This document shows, piece by piece, positions 26,338 through 37,137 of a stretch of 64,000 bases of DNA. Source of the DNA: Linnemannia schmuckeri (lineage: Eukaryota > Mortierellomycota > Mortierellomycetes > Mortierellales > Mortierellaceae); assembly GCA_029449235.1 (NCBI GenBank), contig JANATG010000018.1:992001-1056000 (forward strand). Reading direction: 5' to 3'. Below the pieces are notes generated by a model that worked only from the letters and a program-made list of their open reading frames with translations, did not search any database and had not been told where the DNA came from. The translations under genes and the position numbers were made by a program. Each line of letters starts with the position of its first letter. Position 1 is the stretch's first letter.

Positions 26338-28958
26338 TTAGTAGAGACCAGCGCCAGAGCGTTGCTTAATATTCTTCTTTCCCTTCTTGTGCTTCTTATT
26401 TCCAAGCGCGCCCGCAACATTCTCAACGCCTTGGTCCAACAAGCCGTCCCTCACACCCTGCAACCTCTGCTTCCTGCTCACATAGCCTCCCTGGTTATCA
26501 GTCCGCTGTTGATGAGGGTACATCTGGACCCGCTGCATGCCCTCCGAGATATCGATCGCAGTCTTTCCAGTGACTCTAGGGAGATACGTAGTCTTGCGGG
26601 TGGGTTGGAAGAAGGATGTGTCAATGGCGGCAGTCTTTCCGGTACCGGAACCGGTATGGGTGAGAGGGGTGACAGAGTTCATGTTGATGTAGGTCGAGGC
26701 CGAAGCGGGGAGACGACGGGTAGGTGCGGCTTTGCGTTTCTTGAATCGGTCCAGTTGGTTGTGTTCGGCGTTAAATTCTGACGACTCGCTACCTGGTGGA
26801 GGCGCGCAGTACAACAACTTTCCCTGTATACGTCAAAATCCAAACAAAAGAGCTCAATTAATAACTGATCTTTCTGTCTCAGCTGTTCGCTGGAACGTTG
26901 CTCAAGAAGCAAGTGCAAAATGGTTGAAAATGGGCAAAGAAAACACTTACGTTGACATAGTCCTTAAGAATGTAACGAGCTGCACGGGACTCATCAGGGT
27001 TACCCTGACCAGCCTTGGTGAAACCACGGGCGACAGCATAGGCGATCAAAAACTCTTCAGCCGTAGGAACACCCGATCCACCTTCCTCCTCGCTCAAGAC
27101 CGCAATCTTGATACCATAAATAGCCTCCAGGACCTCCTTGGGAATCCTCTTTCCAATCAAACCGACAGATCCCGTAAACTCACGGAGCTGATCAATGGGC
27201 AAGACACCGTTGCAGACCATGTCTCCTTGGGTGGTCGCAAAGGAAGGAAAGACCAGACCAGGACAATCGCAGAGAATCATCTTGGGCGTCAAATGGATGG
27301 TCTGGAAATGCTTGGTCTTTCCGGGGGTGGCCGAGACCGAGACGGCATGCTCGCCCAAGAGGGCGTTGATGGTCGACGACTTTCCGACGTTGGGGTATCC
27401 GACAAGACCGATCGACGTGATTCCGTTCAATGGGTCTCTGGGGTCTTCGTTGTATATGTTTCAAAATTAGGTTAGAAGGTATACAAAACACACAAATTCA
27501 TTCTTGATTGTGTAAGTTTACCAGGGCGACAAGATACGTACCGTTGATGATGGGGGCCGCCTGGACCAAAAGCTCATAGAGATCCTTGGTATCGCGAATA
27601 CGAGTACGCTCATCGTCCTTCTCGGTCTCCTTGATGGCCTTCCAGTGAGAGTGAGTCTTGTTGGGCTTGTCCTCATCCTCGTCATCCTCGGACTCAGACT
27701 CCTCCTCTGACTCTTCCTCTGAATCTTGAGCATCCTGAACCTCCTTGGGCTCCTGGTTGCTGGACGATGATGCCTCGACGGTCTCCTTGGCCTCGACAGT
27801 GGCAGGGGTGGTAGCAGCCTCGGTCTTTGTCTCCTTGACGTCCTCCTTGGTCTCCTTTTCTTCCTCCTCCTCCTCCCCCTCGCCCTCGGTGTAATCAGAG
27901 TCGTTGGCGCGCATCTCAGCCAACTCCTGAGCCAAAGCCTCCAAACGCTCCCTTTCAGCCTGCTCCTTCTCCTGTCTCTCCTTGGCCAAAGCAGCCGAGA
28001 AGAAAGTATAGCGAATGCCTTCCCTGTCAAAGTAATCCGCCCAACGCTTCCTCTGTTTGACCGTCAAGTAATCAGCCTTGTTGATCAAGAGCAAGTTCCG
28101 CTTGCGGGGGTCAACCTCGGTCACATAGGTCTCCAAATCAGTCGAACGGAAGAAGAGCGGGTTCCTGGCATCAACAATCTGGACAATCAAATGCGAACGC
28201 TCAATGACACGCCAGAGCTGACGCCAGACCTCGATGTTGCGCTCAAAAGGCGTCAACAGCAAGTTTTCACGCTCGGCCAGGGTTGCCAGGTTACGACGCC
28301 AATCCAGAAACGAGTTGCGCTCCATCCTCTGCAATTCAGGACCCGTGGTGGTCTCATCCCAGTGGGGGCGACGAGGAACGGTCAGCTCTGACTTGAACTC
28401 TGTGTGCTTTGCGAGGGTCTCCTTCTCCTTGTCGGCTGAAAGCATGAAAGGGTTCTCGTAATGGTTCGACACCACCTTGATGTTGAGTTTTTCTATTTGG
28501 AGTTATGATGAAATCGTGTTAGTATCTTACAAACGCGCCACTTGTGAGCCGATGCAAACCACATTGAGACAAAGAAGACGATCGGCCATGTGTCAGTGAG
28601 CGATTGACTGATCAATAGATATTTTACCTGCTGTGAACTCTGTGCCTGCCAATGCGGCAGTGCTCAAGAAGGACTCGAGATCACCCTCCTGGGTGACCGA
28701 TTGAAGTCGGGTCCAGCTGGCACCATCCTCGACATCAGCCGAGTGCTAGTTATTGTATAAATTAACGAAGGTTTCATCATAGGTGTTAGCATCCAGCTTT
28801 TAACCAGAAGAAGACAGGTCTATTGGACTGTAAGAGTGTCACTGCTGTGGGCTTACAAGACGCTCGTCGCCGTCTCTTGGTCTGCTGCGGCCCTTGAAAC
28901 GGGCCTTGATGATTGCTTGACCGAGGCCGACGTTCTTTTTGCTTTTTGGGATAGCCAT
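26338..28958 (-). CDS. LSG1: Large-subunit GTPase 1 (60S export/maturation)
   Basis: Five exons (28958-28857, 28745-28628, 28492-27542, 27444-26951, 26823-26338) join to 716 residues. Lsg1 is a cytoplasmic GTPase that releases the export adaptor Nmd3 from pre-60S subunits. It is circularly permuted, and the motif order here shows it: G4 (LLLINKADYL) and the SAAL G5-like motif come first, then G1 (GYPNVGKSSTINALLG) and G3 (CDCPGL). The N-terminus MAIPKSKKNVGLGQAIIKARF matches the family's conserved start. A long acidic insert (Glu/Ser/Asp, about residues 260-350) lies between G5 and G1, as in other fungal Lsg1. The C-terminal part has the helical region ending in a Lys/Arg-rich tail. Its promoter side now abuts the transposon at 29252. 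Confidence 0.95.
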
Positions 28959-29154
28959 GAGTGTGTGTGTCTCTGTGTGAATGTAAAATGTGAATGGGGA
29001 AGGTAGCGAATGAGAAAAGAGTGGGTGAGAAGAATAGGGGGTGATAGGCGGGTGCAAAGTGAAAGGAAGAAAAAGGTGTGCCACTCTTTATTTTGACTGA
29101 CTGAGCCAGGTAAGTTACTAATCCCTTGTCTGAATAAGCAAAAAAAGTTTAGCT

Positions 29155-29156
<2 letters not shown>

Positions 29157-29191
<35 letters not shown>
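29157..29191. repeat. Poly(A) tract, 35 bp
   Basis: An uninterrupted run of 35 A on the plus strand lies upstream of LSG1, about 60 bp outside the left transposon end. On the LSG1 sense strand it is poly(T), a common nucleosome-depleting promoter element in fungi. Confidence 0.85.
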
Positions 29192-29199
<8 letters not shown>

Positions 29200-29251
29200 G
29201 CAAAACAACTCTGCGACTGCTTTTGGTTCGGTGGCGTCACATCCACGCTCT

Positions 29252-29277
29252 GAAACAGGACAATGGGCGCGAGAATT
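29252..29277 (+). repeat. Left terminal inverted repeat (26 bp)
   Basis: Exact reverse complement of 33936-33961. Identity stops sharply on both sides. The bases just outside (29243-29251, CCACGCTCT) are the candidate left target-site copy or, for the Fanzor, the place to look for a target-adjacent motif. Confidence 0.9.
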
Positions 29278-29649
29278 CATCTATTGGCTGGAACGGGAAG
29301 GAGAAATAAGCAGCCCTAGAACTCGAGAACATCGGATATTTCTTAATATGGAAATAATTCCAAGTGAAACTGGAACAATTCGTTTGACTTTGAACACTTT
29401 ATTCATTGACATGTACGGCTGACAGCCACAGCATTAAGACCCTTGACTTCAAGCAAAGTGCGCTCTAGCCCTGCGACCACAGTTTGCATGAACTGGGGTG
29501 TACACTCTCTTTTTTCGTGCTCTTATCTCTTGGAGTATCGTCTCCGTAATAACCAGTGCCTTGCTCTCGCATGCCTCGAATGCCAAGGTGTTTGCGACTT
29601 CTCGTTCTCGTTCTTCTGCCCGATGCTTTTGAAGCTGAGGACGGAGATG

Positions 29650-29913
29650 CTATGAGATAATTTTCTCTAAATCATCAATTAGGTCGTTTTCACAACTGAT
29701 TAGTTCTTGCGCAAGAGTAGGGTCCCCACCAAAGTAAACTTCCATGCCATTGTAAATCCTTAATACAAGGTACATGTGCTTGCAGGGCACCTTGTGCCGA
29801 ATGTATTCGGCACAAGTACATGAAACAAGAAGCATACTGTCCACGTTTGCGCTGACTCTATACTTTTTGTCGGGCTCTGTGAACGAAAAAACAAGAAATG
29901 GGAGTGTATGTTG

Positions 29914-29951
<38 letters not shown>

Positions 29952-31103
29952 AAAACACGATGTTATCATGCACTGCGCCCTTGCATACACCTATTTGTCC
30001 ATACCTTGAATTGTTCTGCCGCTTTAGAGACCATATTGCTGGCGACATCAAATGCCAACGCCAAGGCCTTTGCCTTCTTGGCCTTGTCATATTGCGAGAG
30101 GACCATGGGTTGTACTCCATGAGTGATCTTGAAGTGAACGGTCCTGAAATCAACATCTACCACTCCTTGAAGTGGACAGACCAAGTCGTCTGCACGCAAA
30201 TCGCGTTCATATCTCAAGTGTTGTCGCTTCAGAGTTTTATGCCAGCTCTCAACAAGATTGTTGGTATTTGTGTGCTGGTTGTTCTATTGCATGAATAAAT
30301 ATGATAAATGTAGAAAACATTTATGTTAGAGCGCCTTTGCATTTTCTTGCTCAAATGGAGAATGCGTATGATACAGCTATTTCATACCTCACGAAGGTAA
30401 AGCACCCATTTGACCAACTCCTTAGGCGCCATCCATTGCTTTTCCATATATGAAATCAACTTAGTGGCAAATGGAAACAAACTCCGAAAGTTATTCAATT
30501 TTGCTTGTAGCTCAATCTCTAATGTGGCATATCGAATGGCATTAAAAGGCCCACGCATAACAGTGCTGTTTTTCACCTAAAAATTCTCAAAAAGTTAACG
30601 TCTATTAGAAAAAGCAATACGCATTAGCAAATGTCAGATACAGTGCGGAGCATAAATTGACAAATACTCAATGTAAACAATTTCTTTACTCACATCGTAA
30701 TGTTGTCGCATCTTCCTCTCCCACACCTGCCCTCTGTGAAAGGAACAGTAATAAATGTCATGTGCATGAAAGAATTGATCCAGTGCTTCGGTTTCTGCCA
30801 CGGGGCAGTCCACCATAAACTTGGTAGCATTGAGCTTGCACTCGTCTTTCAGCCATATTAGCCACTTCCTCAAAATATAACTGCTGTGTAATAAAAAGAA
30901 TGACAAATTGAGTATACTTCCAATGGTAAAGAAGATAGATCTTCAAAGCAAATGAGAGAACCAAACTTAGATATGGGCTCTGAAAAAAATGATCACTTAG
31001 GTTGATTCAGAATTGCAAACCATGAATGCAATTGGTATTTCCGTGTTCGCCTTTTGATATCTGACGATAATGGTGAATAAATAGGCGCATGCAAAGTCTC
31101 CCT
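29650..31103 (-). pseudogene. MULE-type transposase with SWIM zinc finger, 5'-truncated
   Basis: Minus-strand exons that join in phase: 30883-30694, 30576-30388, 30283-30005, 29874-29650. An upstream block at about 31103-30990 encodes AYLFTIIVRY and IPIAFMVCNSES, the conserved stretch before the second catalytic Asp, but it runs into TAA without a good donor. Motifs: second DDE Asp in KFMVDCPVAETEAL (codon 30810-30808), CSFHRGQVWERK (the C-x2-H motif), third acidic residue in NNLVESWHKTLKRQHL (30250-30248), and a SWIM finger CTCAEYIRHKVPCKH near 29820-29770. The first catalytic Asp and the N-terminal DNA-binding part are not found. These features define a Mutator-like transposase, which cuts and pastes elements with terminal inverted repeats. 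It is probably inactive. Confidence 0.8.
29914..29948. repeat. Poly(A) tract, 35 bp, in a transposase intron
   Basis: A second 35-bp A run, inside the last intron of the transposase gene. On the transposase sense strand it is poly(T) near the 3' splice site, so it may double as the polypyrimidine tract. Confidence 0.8.
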
Positions 31104-31294
31104 CTAGGTTCGGTTTATTGTGCCTTTCAACTAAAATGAGTTAAAAAATTAACCGTTGATCCAGTTGTGAACGGGGTTTCCATGGGTTTGGAACAGAAGC
31201 TTAGTCATGAATAGCTGGCTAATCGGGGTTTAGCGGCCGAAATAAAATATTTTATGTGAAACGCGCAATAAGATGGACAGCATCAAAAACGCCC

Positions 31295-33770
31295 ATGCAT
31301 GTAAATATTGACACTCACCCTGAGCTGAAGCTTTGTACATCAGGCAAACATAAAGTGCTGTGGAAACTCGGCAACCTGATCCATGAACATACTCTTGCCT
31401 CCTTCCTGAACAATGAGATCAAGCCAGAGCTTTACACTCATACCAACGTCCTGCGACTTGCGGGATCCCTGTGTCTATTGACGATAAGCAACCGTTCGGA
31501 CATCGTCATATAACATATAGCAGCAAGGAGGAGACGATCCAAGAACCCGACGAGCCCGAGGGGCTCGAGGAACACGACGACAGTCTAGACAAGAAAAACG
31601 AGGCACTATCGTTTCTACTGTCGCTCCTTACAGCCATACACTCCACCAAGCTTCCCAAAAAAAGCGGAATGGGTTTGCATGTTCGAAGTTTCATCGAACA
31701 GGCACAGGTCTTCTTGCCTGTCTTTACTGAAGGTAGAACTACGGAGGAATATGCCGGGTCTTCATTTCTGAGGTCTGCCGCCTTGCAGTTATCTGTCGAA
31801 CTAAAAAAGCACTACAGGAATGGAGCGATCGATCTCCGCAGTAAGGTAAAAAAAAGGCTGAAGGCTGTAACTTCCATTCTACAGCTAGTCCTTGACATTG
31901 GCCAACTAGCTAACACACTTTTTTTTCCCCGAAACAAAATAGATCGAAGTCCTCAAGCGCAAGAACCTTCTGCCTGCAGAAGCAAGAGATCACATCAACC
32001 CTCAAAGATCTGCGATAAAGAACTTCGTACTCTTGAACAGGGCCTGCCGAAGTGGTCGCTCGTTGGTGCCGATGTCGTTTCACGGTGTCAGGTTTATCAA
32101 TTTGTCTGAGCTGGACCTAATCAAGATCTTCTGGCAAGATCTATCCTTGAGGCGTGTGCTTCAGTCATATGCCTTCACGGACTTTCCAAGTTTGAAGCAT
32201 CCCGATCGAGTCTCGCAGGCTGACGTCGGTCTTTGGCTTTCACAACAACACCCGGACTTCTTATCACCCGACTCCTCACCGACATTGGTCGATATTCAAA
32301 GGATGAACGAAAAAAGCTCCGAAACTACTCCAGGTCGAACTTCGTGATGCCCTTGGAGGAGATGAGGGGCCATGTCCAGAGTATCCGAGATGACGACTTT
32401 AAACCTGCCATCTATACCAAGGATGGCTATGTTCTACGAGGATCGATTCGGACAGACGGGTTCCGGCTCCAGGTGCTTGCTTTCAAGTTGAATGAGCTCC
32501 ACTCGGTCAAGTACAGAAGGTTGTCCGCGGATAAACTGCCTTGTCGACTTACATCCACCCTTGGCGGCACGGATTACTTTTTGACGGAGATCAGGAATAT
32601 AATTTCGACCAAGGAGGATGTTGCCCGGTACTGGGGTTGCGATCCCAAGAGTATCAAGATCCTCGGCATTGACTTGGGCCAAGCGTTTGTAGTCGGAGCA
32701 AGTGCGATTCTACCTCCCCGCGAGTAGCCTAGCGACGAACAAAAGCAAGATCCTGACGTTGCCATGGAGTCGTTGCTATCGGATATCGAGGAAGCGGATG
32801 AGAATGAAGAAGTCGAGGAATCGTTGCCCAAGTTCTTCAACCTCGCTGTCAAGCAGAAGGCTGTCTATCAGCCTACTTTTAAACATAGACGATGGCTGGA
32901 GCATAGAAAGGAGCAGGCAGTTGAAGGGGGCGCCTCTATCAGAGAAATCGAGGCCAGTCTGCCAGCTCGCCATGGCCCAGGGGCAAACATTGACGACTAC
33001 GTACGGAGAGAACGGGAGGTGGAGGCCCAACTCGACGCATTCTATGGCAGTGTGGTCCTGAAGAAGCACAAGTGGAATGCCAGCAAGGCTCGAGCACAGG
33101 AGTACAAATTAATCGCCAACCGACTCCTGCAGCTTGTTGGAGGATCGACTGGAGCCAAGAGAGATAAGGACAACAAGGTCATCATTGGCGGGGGTCTCGG
33201 GAAGTTCTCCTCCAAGATCAAGCTCTCGTCTTTGCGCGAGTCCTTCCAGTCGTACTTTGTCCAGATGGTAAATAAGGAATCACACGCCAACTGTTTACTT
33301 CTCGCGCTTGAAGAGACACCTACTAACTTTTTTTTGCTCTTTACCTCCTCTTTTTTTTTCAGGCCCGATCACTCGGCTACATCGTCGTCGGCGTGAATGA
33401 ATATTACACATCAAAGAAATGCCCGACTTGTGGGGAGTTCGTTGGCCAGGTTGATCTCCGTCGACTTTATTGTACGAATTGTCAAAAATACATGCATCGA
33501 GATGTCATGGCTGGACACAATATCTGCAACATCATCCAAGGACACCTGCTCGAGCAAAAGCGACCGCTCTACCTCCAACCCGTAGACAACGACGGAAATT
33601 ATCCTTGGATGCAGGACAAGCGCTGTTTCCAGCCCCGCGGAGAGCCTGGTAATCAGAAGGGGGTCAAACGAAAGGCGTCGGATGAGGGGATGGGAGGAAG
33701 CGAACCAAAAAAAAACAGGAATAGCATAATTTTTTCCTTTTTTAGTACTTTTAGATCCATATGTGTATAA
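31295..33770 (+). pseudogene. Fanzor (TnpB-like RNA-guided nuclease), interrupted
   Basis: Blocks: 31295-about 31462 (frame A), about 31463-31845 (frame B), intron 31846-31942, 31943-about 32232 (frame A), about 32232-33267 (frame B), intron 33268-33362, 33363-33770. Fanzors are eukaryotic TnpB relatives that cut DNA guided by an RNA made from their own 3' end. RuvC-I Asp lies in ILGIDLGQAF (32671-32673). The canonical RuvC-II Glu position reads IIGGGLGKF (33181-33207), and the displaced Glu lies in VNEYYTSKKCP (33399-33401). A four-Cys zinc finger follows (CPTCG...CTNC), then RuvC-III Asp in HRDVMAGHNI (33501-33503). Lesions: two one-base frame changes, each beside a short homopolymer (GGG near 31462, TTT near 32238), and an in-frame TAG at 32725-32727. 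The tail has a basic KGVKRKA stretch, perhaps a nuclear signal. Sequencing error cannot be excluded for the frame changes. Confidence 0.88.
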
Positions 33771-33778
33771 GCTACAGA

Positions 33779-33871
33779 CCGACCACTCATAGTTAGAATG
33801 TATTTTCACCACAAATTCGAACTATCGTCGTGTAAAGTTTCCGAATTCACATTCTAACTATGAGTGGTCGG
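33779..33871 (+). ncRNA. Perfect 23-bp inverted repeat; candidate Fanzor guide-RNA scaffold
   Basis: Positions 33779-33801 and 33849-33871 are exact reverse complements with a 47-base loop, starting 9 bp after the Fanzor stop codon and ending 64 bp before the right terminal repeat. Known Fanzor/TnpB guide RNAs come from this interval, with the scaffold inside the element and the guide just beyond its right end. If so, the guide would begin about 33962. The structure is seen directly; its role as guide RNA is inference. A hairpin terminator or relic of a second insertion is also possible. Confidence 0.45.
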
Positions 33872-33935
33872 GCTATAATACATGGATCAAGTTTGGGATT
33901 CGGGAAGGCGGGCGATTTACTCACTTCGATGACGT

Positions 33936-33961
33936 AATTCTCGCGCCCATTGTCCTGTTTC
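33936..33961 (-). repeat. Right terminal inverted repeat (26 bp)
   Basis: Reverse complement of 29252-29277 with no mismatch. Host sequence resumes at 33962 (CCTACTGTCTTTAGCGAG), about 240 bp before the MCM5 start codon. Confidence 0.9.
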
Positions 33962-34200
33962 CCTACTGTCTTTAGCGAGATAAATTAAAACGCGAAAGTT
34001 GGCAAATGAAAACAAAGAAGCCAGTCCCTCGCTGCAAGGTTGCTCAGGGACAGAAAAAAGTAGTGGCAAACAACAGTCCCTACTTCTCTTTCTTCTCATC
34101 ACCCACTCTTCGTCCCAACTGCTTCATTCGTCCACGACGGTTCTGTCTCCCTGCACCTCCTTCTCCCTTCAACAAACACAACCACGGATACACAGACACG

Positions 34201-37137
34201 ATGGCAAATATTGGTTGGGACACCGGTCGAATCCACACCGCACAGGTCCTGCCTCCTCAGGACGAGGACGCGGGTCTCAACACCATGAACACCATCCAGG
34301 AGGTGTTCTCGGCCTTCATTCAGCAGTTCCACATCAACGGCGTTTACATCTATCGGTAAAACGCAGTCGCCATTTCTCAACCGTATGCTAGTTTGAATCT
34401 AAAGCAAACAACACAACGAGTCCGTGCAGTCGAAACTCATTCTTTAATTTACACTCCTCATTTCAACGCGAATAGTGATCAGTTGCGCCAGAACATTATG
34501 CTGAAGCGCCATATGCTGGACGTTGACGTTGGACACCTGATTGCCTTTAACCAGGAGCTTGCCCACCATTTGACTCAGAAGCCTTCGGAACTCTTGCCTT
34601 TGGTTAGTCAGGAGTTGCACAGTTTATACAGACACTTACTTGGAGTCATTGTACCCTAAAAACTACCAAATCTTAGCCTAACTTTTTTCTATATATCCTA
34701 AAAATATTTGAAATAGTTCGAGAAGGCTATCCAGTTGCATGCCAAGAGGATTCTCAACGTCAACCCTAATGTGGAATTCGAGGGCGAGGATTACCAGGTC
34801 GTTCTTCACTCGAGCGCCAACATGATCAAGATTCGCCACCTCAATGTAAATGAACTTCAGAAAATACACCGAAAGGACCAGTGCAATTTGACTGGTTGCA
34901 CACAACACTGCTACAAGAAGGACGGCACTAACTCACCATCTTGACATTTCTTTCTTCCTTTCGATCTGTAGGCCAACAGTATTTCAAAGTTGATCCGTAT
35001 TTCAGGAATCATCATCGCTGCTTCGCCTCTCACTTCTAAGGCCACTTCTCTTACGCTCAGATGCAAGACCTGCCAAAAGACCAGGAAGTTGCCTATTCAG
35101 GCTGGATTTTCAGGAGTCAATATGCCCCGTACCTGCGACTTGTAAGGAACAGGAACAGACAGTGCTATCACCAACTGTAATTCCCATCAAGGATATACCG
35201 TCAAGAGACAAAGTACTCACGAAAACCTTTTTATTCGTGCGCGCAATTTTTAGGAGTGTCGGCGCAGAACCCAACCCCTCAGGATGCGGATTGGACCCAT
35301 ACGTTGTCGATCATGACAAGTCAGTGTGCGTGGATCAGCAAATCTTGAAACTTCAGGAGTCGCCTGATGACGTTCCTGTTGGAGAGCTGCCCCGTCATGT
35401 TCTCCTCAGCGCTGACAGAGAATTGACCAACAGGGTCGTCCCAGGATCCAGAGCCACCATCATGGGTGTCTACTCTGTCTTCCAAACCAAGCCCGGCGTA
35501 AGTTTCGCTTCTCAAAATTCTGACTTAAAGTAAGTGGGACTTACTCAGACCTATCTAACTTGTTTCTGCATCTGCTTGATCATTTATAGAAGGGAAATAA
35601 CGCCATCGCCATTCGCACTCCTTATATTCGTGTGGTCGGAATCAACACAGAGACTGATGCCTCTGGTCGCAAACGGAACTTCACCGACGAGGAAGAGGAG
35701 GAATTCATTGCCATGTCCAGGGAACCAGGCCTTTATCAAAAGTTTGCCAACAGTATCGCTCCTTCGATTTTCGGAAATCATGGTATGTGGACACACGGAA
35801 CCACAGGAATATCTCACATTGTTAATAATGCCTTCAGTATGCAATCTCTAACATACTATTAACCTTGCTATTCTACCCCCAGATATCAAGAAGGCTATTT
35901 CCTGTTTGTTGTTTGGTGGATCAAAAAACGTCTTGCCTGATGGAATGAAGCTTCGTGGAGATATCAACGTCCTCTTGCTCGGTGACCCAGGTACCGCCAA
36001 GTCGCAGCTGTTGAAGTTTGTTGAGAAGGTCTCTCCCATTTCAGTCTACACCTCCGGCAAGGGAAGTTCCGCCGCCGGTTTGACAGCTTCTGTTGTCAGG
36101 GAGCCTTCAACACGCGAGTTCTATCTGGAAGGAGGCGCCATGGTTCTTGCTGATGGAGGAGTTGTCTGTATTGATGAGTTTGACAAGATGAGGGACGAGG
36201 ACAGAGTAGCTATTCACGAAGCCATGGAACAGCAAACCATTTCGATCGCCAAGGCAGGAATCACAACCATTCTCAACTCAAGGACGTCCGTCTTGGCTGC
36301 TGCCAACCCTGTCTTTGGACGATATGACGATATGCGCTCTGCAGGCGAGAACATTGATTTCCAGACTACTATTTTGTCCAGATTCGATATGATCTTCATT
36401 CTCAAGGACGAGCACAACGAGGGACGGGATATGACTATTGCCCGCCACGTCATGAACGTACACATGGACCGACCCAGCGAGACCGCCTCCAGTGAAATCA
36501 GTATTGAAAAGATGAAGAACTATATCAGCTACTGCAAACTCAAGTCGGCACCCCGTCTGACTAAAGAGGCCGCTGAGAAGTTGAGCAGTCATTTTGTTGG
36601 TATCCGTTCGACCGTTGGCCATATGCAGGATATGGAGGGTGTCAGGACATCGATTCCCATCACAATTCGTCAGCTGGAGGCTATTATCCGTATTTCCGAA
36701 TCCCTGGCCAAGATGACTCTTTCACCACGCGCCACTGAGCAGCACGTTGATGAGGCCATTCGCCTGTTCAAGTTCTCAACCATGGACGCCGTCAATGCCG
36801 GTACCAGTAAGTGTCCTTGCTGATGTTAATTTTCGTTGTGTCCAAGTTAATTAACTATGATGTTCTTTGTACTGACATGCCCCCTCTTTTCTCTGTATTA
36901 CTATTAGTGGATGGTAAGACGCGTCAGCAAGGTGCCGAGGAGGTTCGCCATGTGGAGGAGGCGATTCGCCGTCGTGTGGCCATTGGATCGCAAATCCCAA
37001 CGGCAGTCTTGGTGCGTGAGCTCGAGTCGCAAGGATATAACTCTCGTAATGTCGAGAGGGCGATCTTTATGCTTGAGAGGCAGGAGGTTCTTCAGTACAC
37101 CAACATGCGCAAGAGCGTCCGTCGTCAGCGCATGTAA
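34201..37137 (+). CDS. MCM5: DNA replication licensing factor MCM5
   Basis: Eight exons (34201-34355, 34476-34602, 34717-34845, 34972-35141, 35254-35497, 35590-35782, 35883-36806, 36908-37137) give 723 residues, normal for Mcm5. It is one subunit of the MCM2-7 helicase that licenses origins and unwinds DNA at forks. Visible parts are the N-terminal domain, a four-Cys zinc motif (CKTCQK...[15 protein letters not shown]), Walker A ([16 protein letters not shown]), Walker B ([10 protein letters not shown]), sensor 1 ([14 protein letters not shown]), the arginine finger (LSRFDMIF) and a C-terminal winged helix ending SVRRQRM. The [18 protein letters not shown] stretch is typical of Mcm5. The transposon inserted into its upstream region, so only about 240 bp of original promoter remain next to it. 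Confidence 0.96.

Larger units (their letters stand above)
29252..33961. mobile_element. TIR-bounded MULE-type transposon carrying Fanzor
   Basis: The ends are perfect 26-bp inverted repeats: 29252-29277 (starting GAAACAGGACAATGGG) and 33936-33961 in reverse complement. Between them lie a MULE-type transposase remnant (minus strand, 29650-31103) and a Fanzor gene (plus strand, 31295-33770), divergently arranged. The element is 4710 bp and fills the gap between the divergent LSG1 and MCM5 genes. Target-site duplications are not clear: the 9-mers flanking the ends share only about six positions, with a one-base offset, so the insertion is old or the true ends differ slightly. Fanzors are known passengers of several eukaryotic DNA transposon groups, including Mutator-like elements. 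The transposase is truncated and the Fanzor is broken, so this copy is probably non-autonomous. Confidence 0.85.

Noticed and set aside
29231..29422. Plus-strand ORF spanning the left transposon end
   Set aside because: It crosses the terminal repeat. Its resemblance to an ORF at 33917-34102 comes only from the shared 26-bp repeat.
32700..32765. Intron to remove the Fanzor TAG at 32725
   Set aside because: No donor and acceptor pair of reasonable length keeps the frame. The sequence reads on in the same frame after the stop, so a nonsense change is simpler.
29243..33971. Target-site duplication around the transposon
   Set aside because: The flanking 9-mers (CCACGCTCT left, CTACTGTCT right) agree at only six positions, and the right one starts one base beyond the repeat. 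That is too weak to call.
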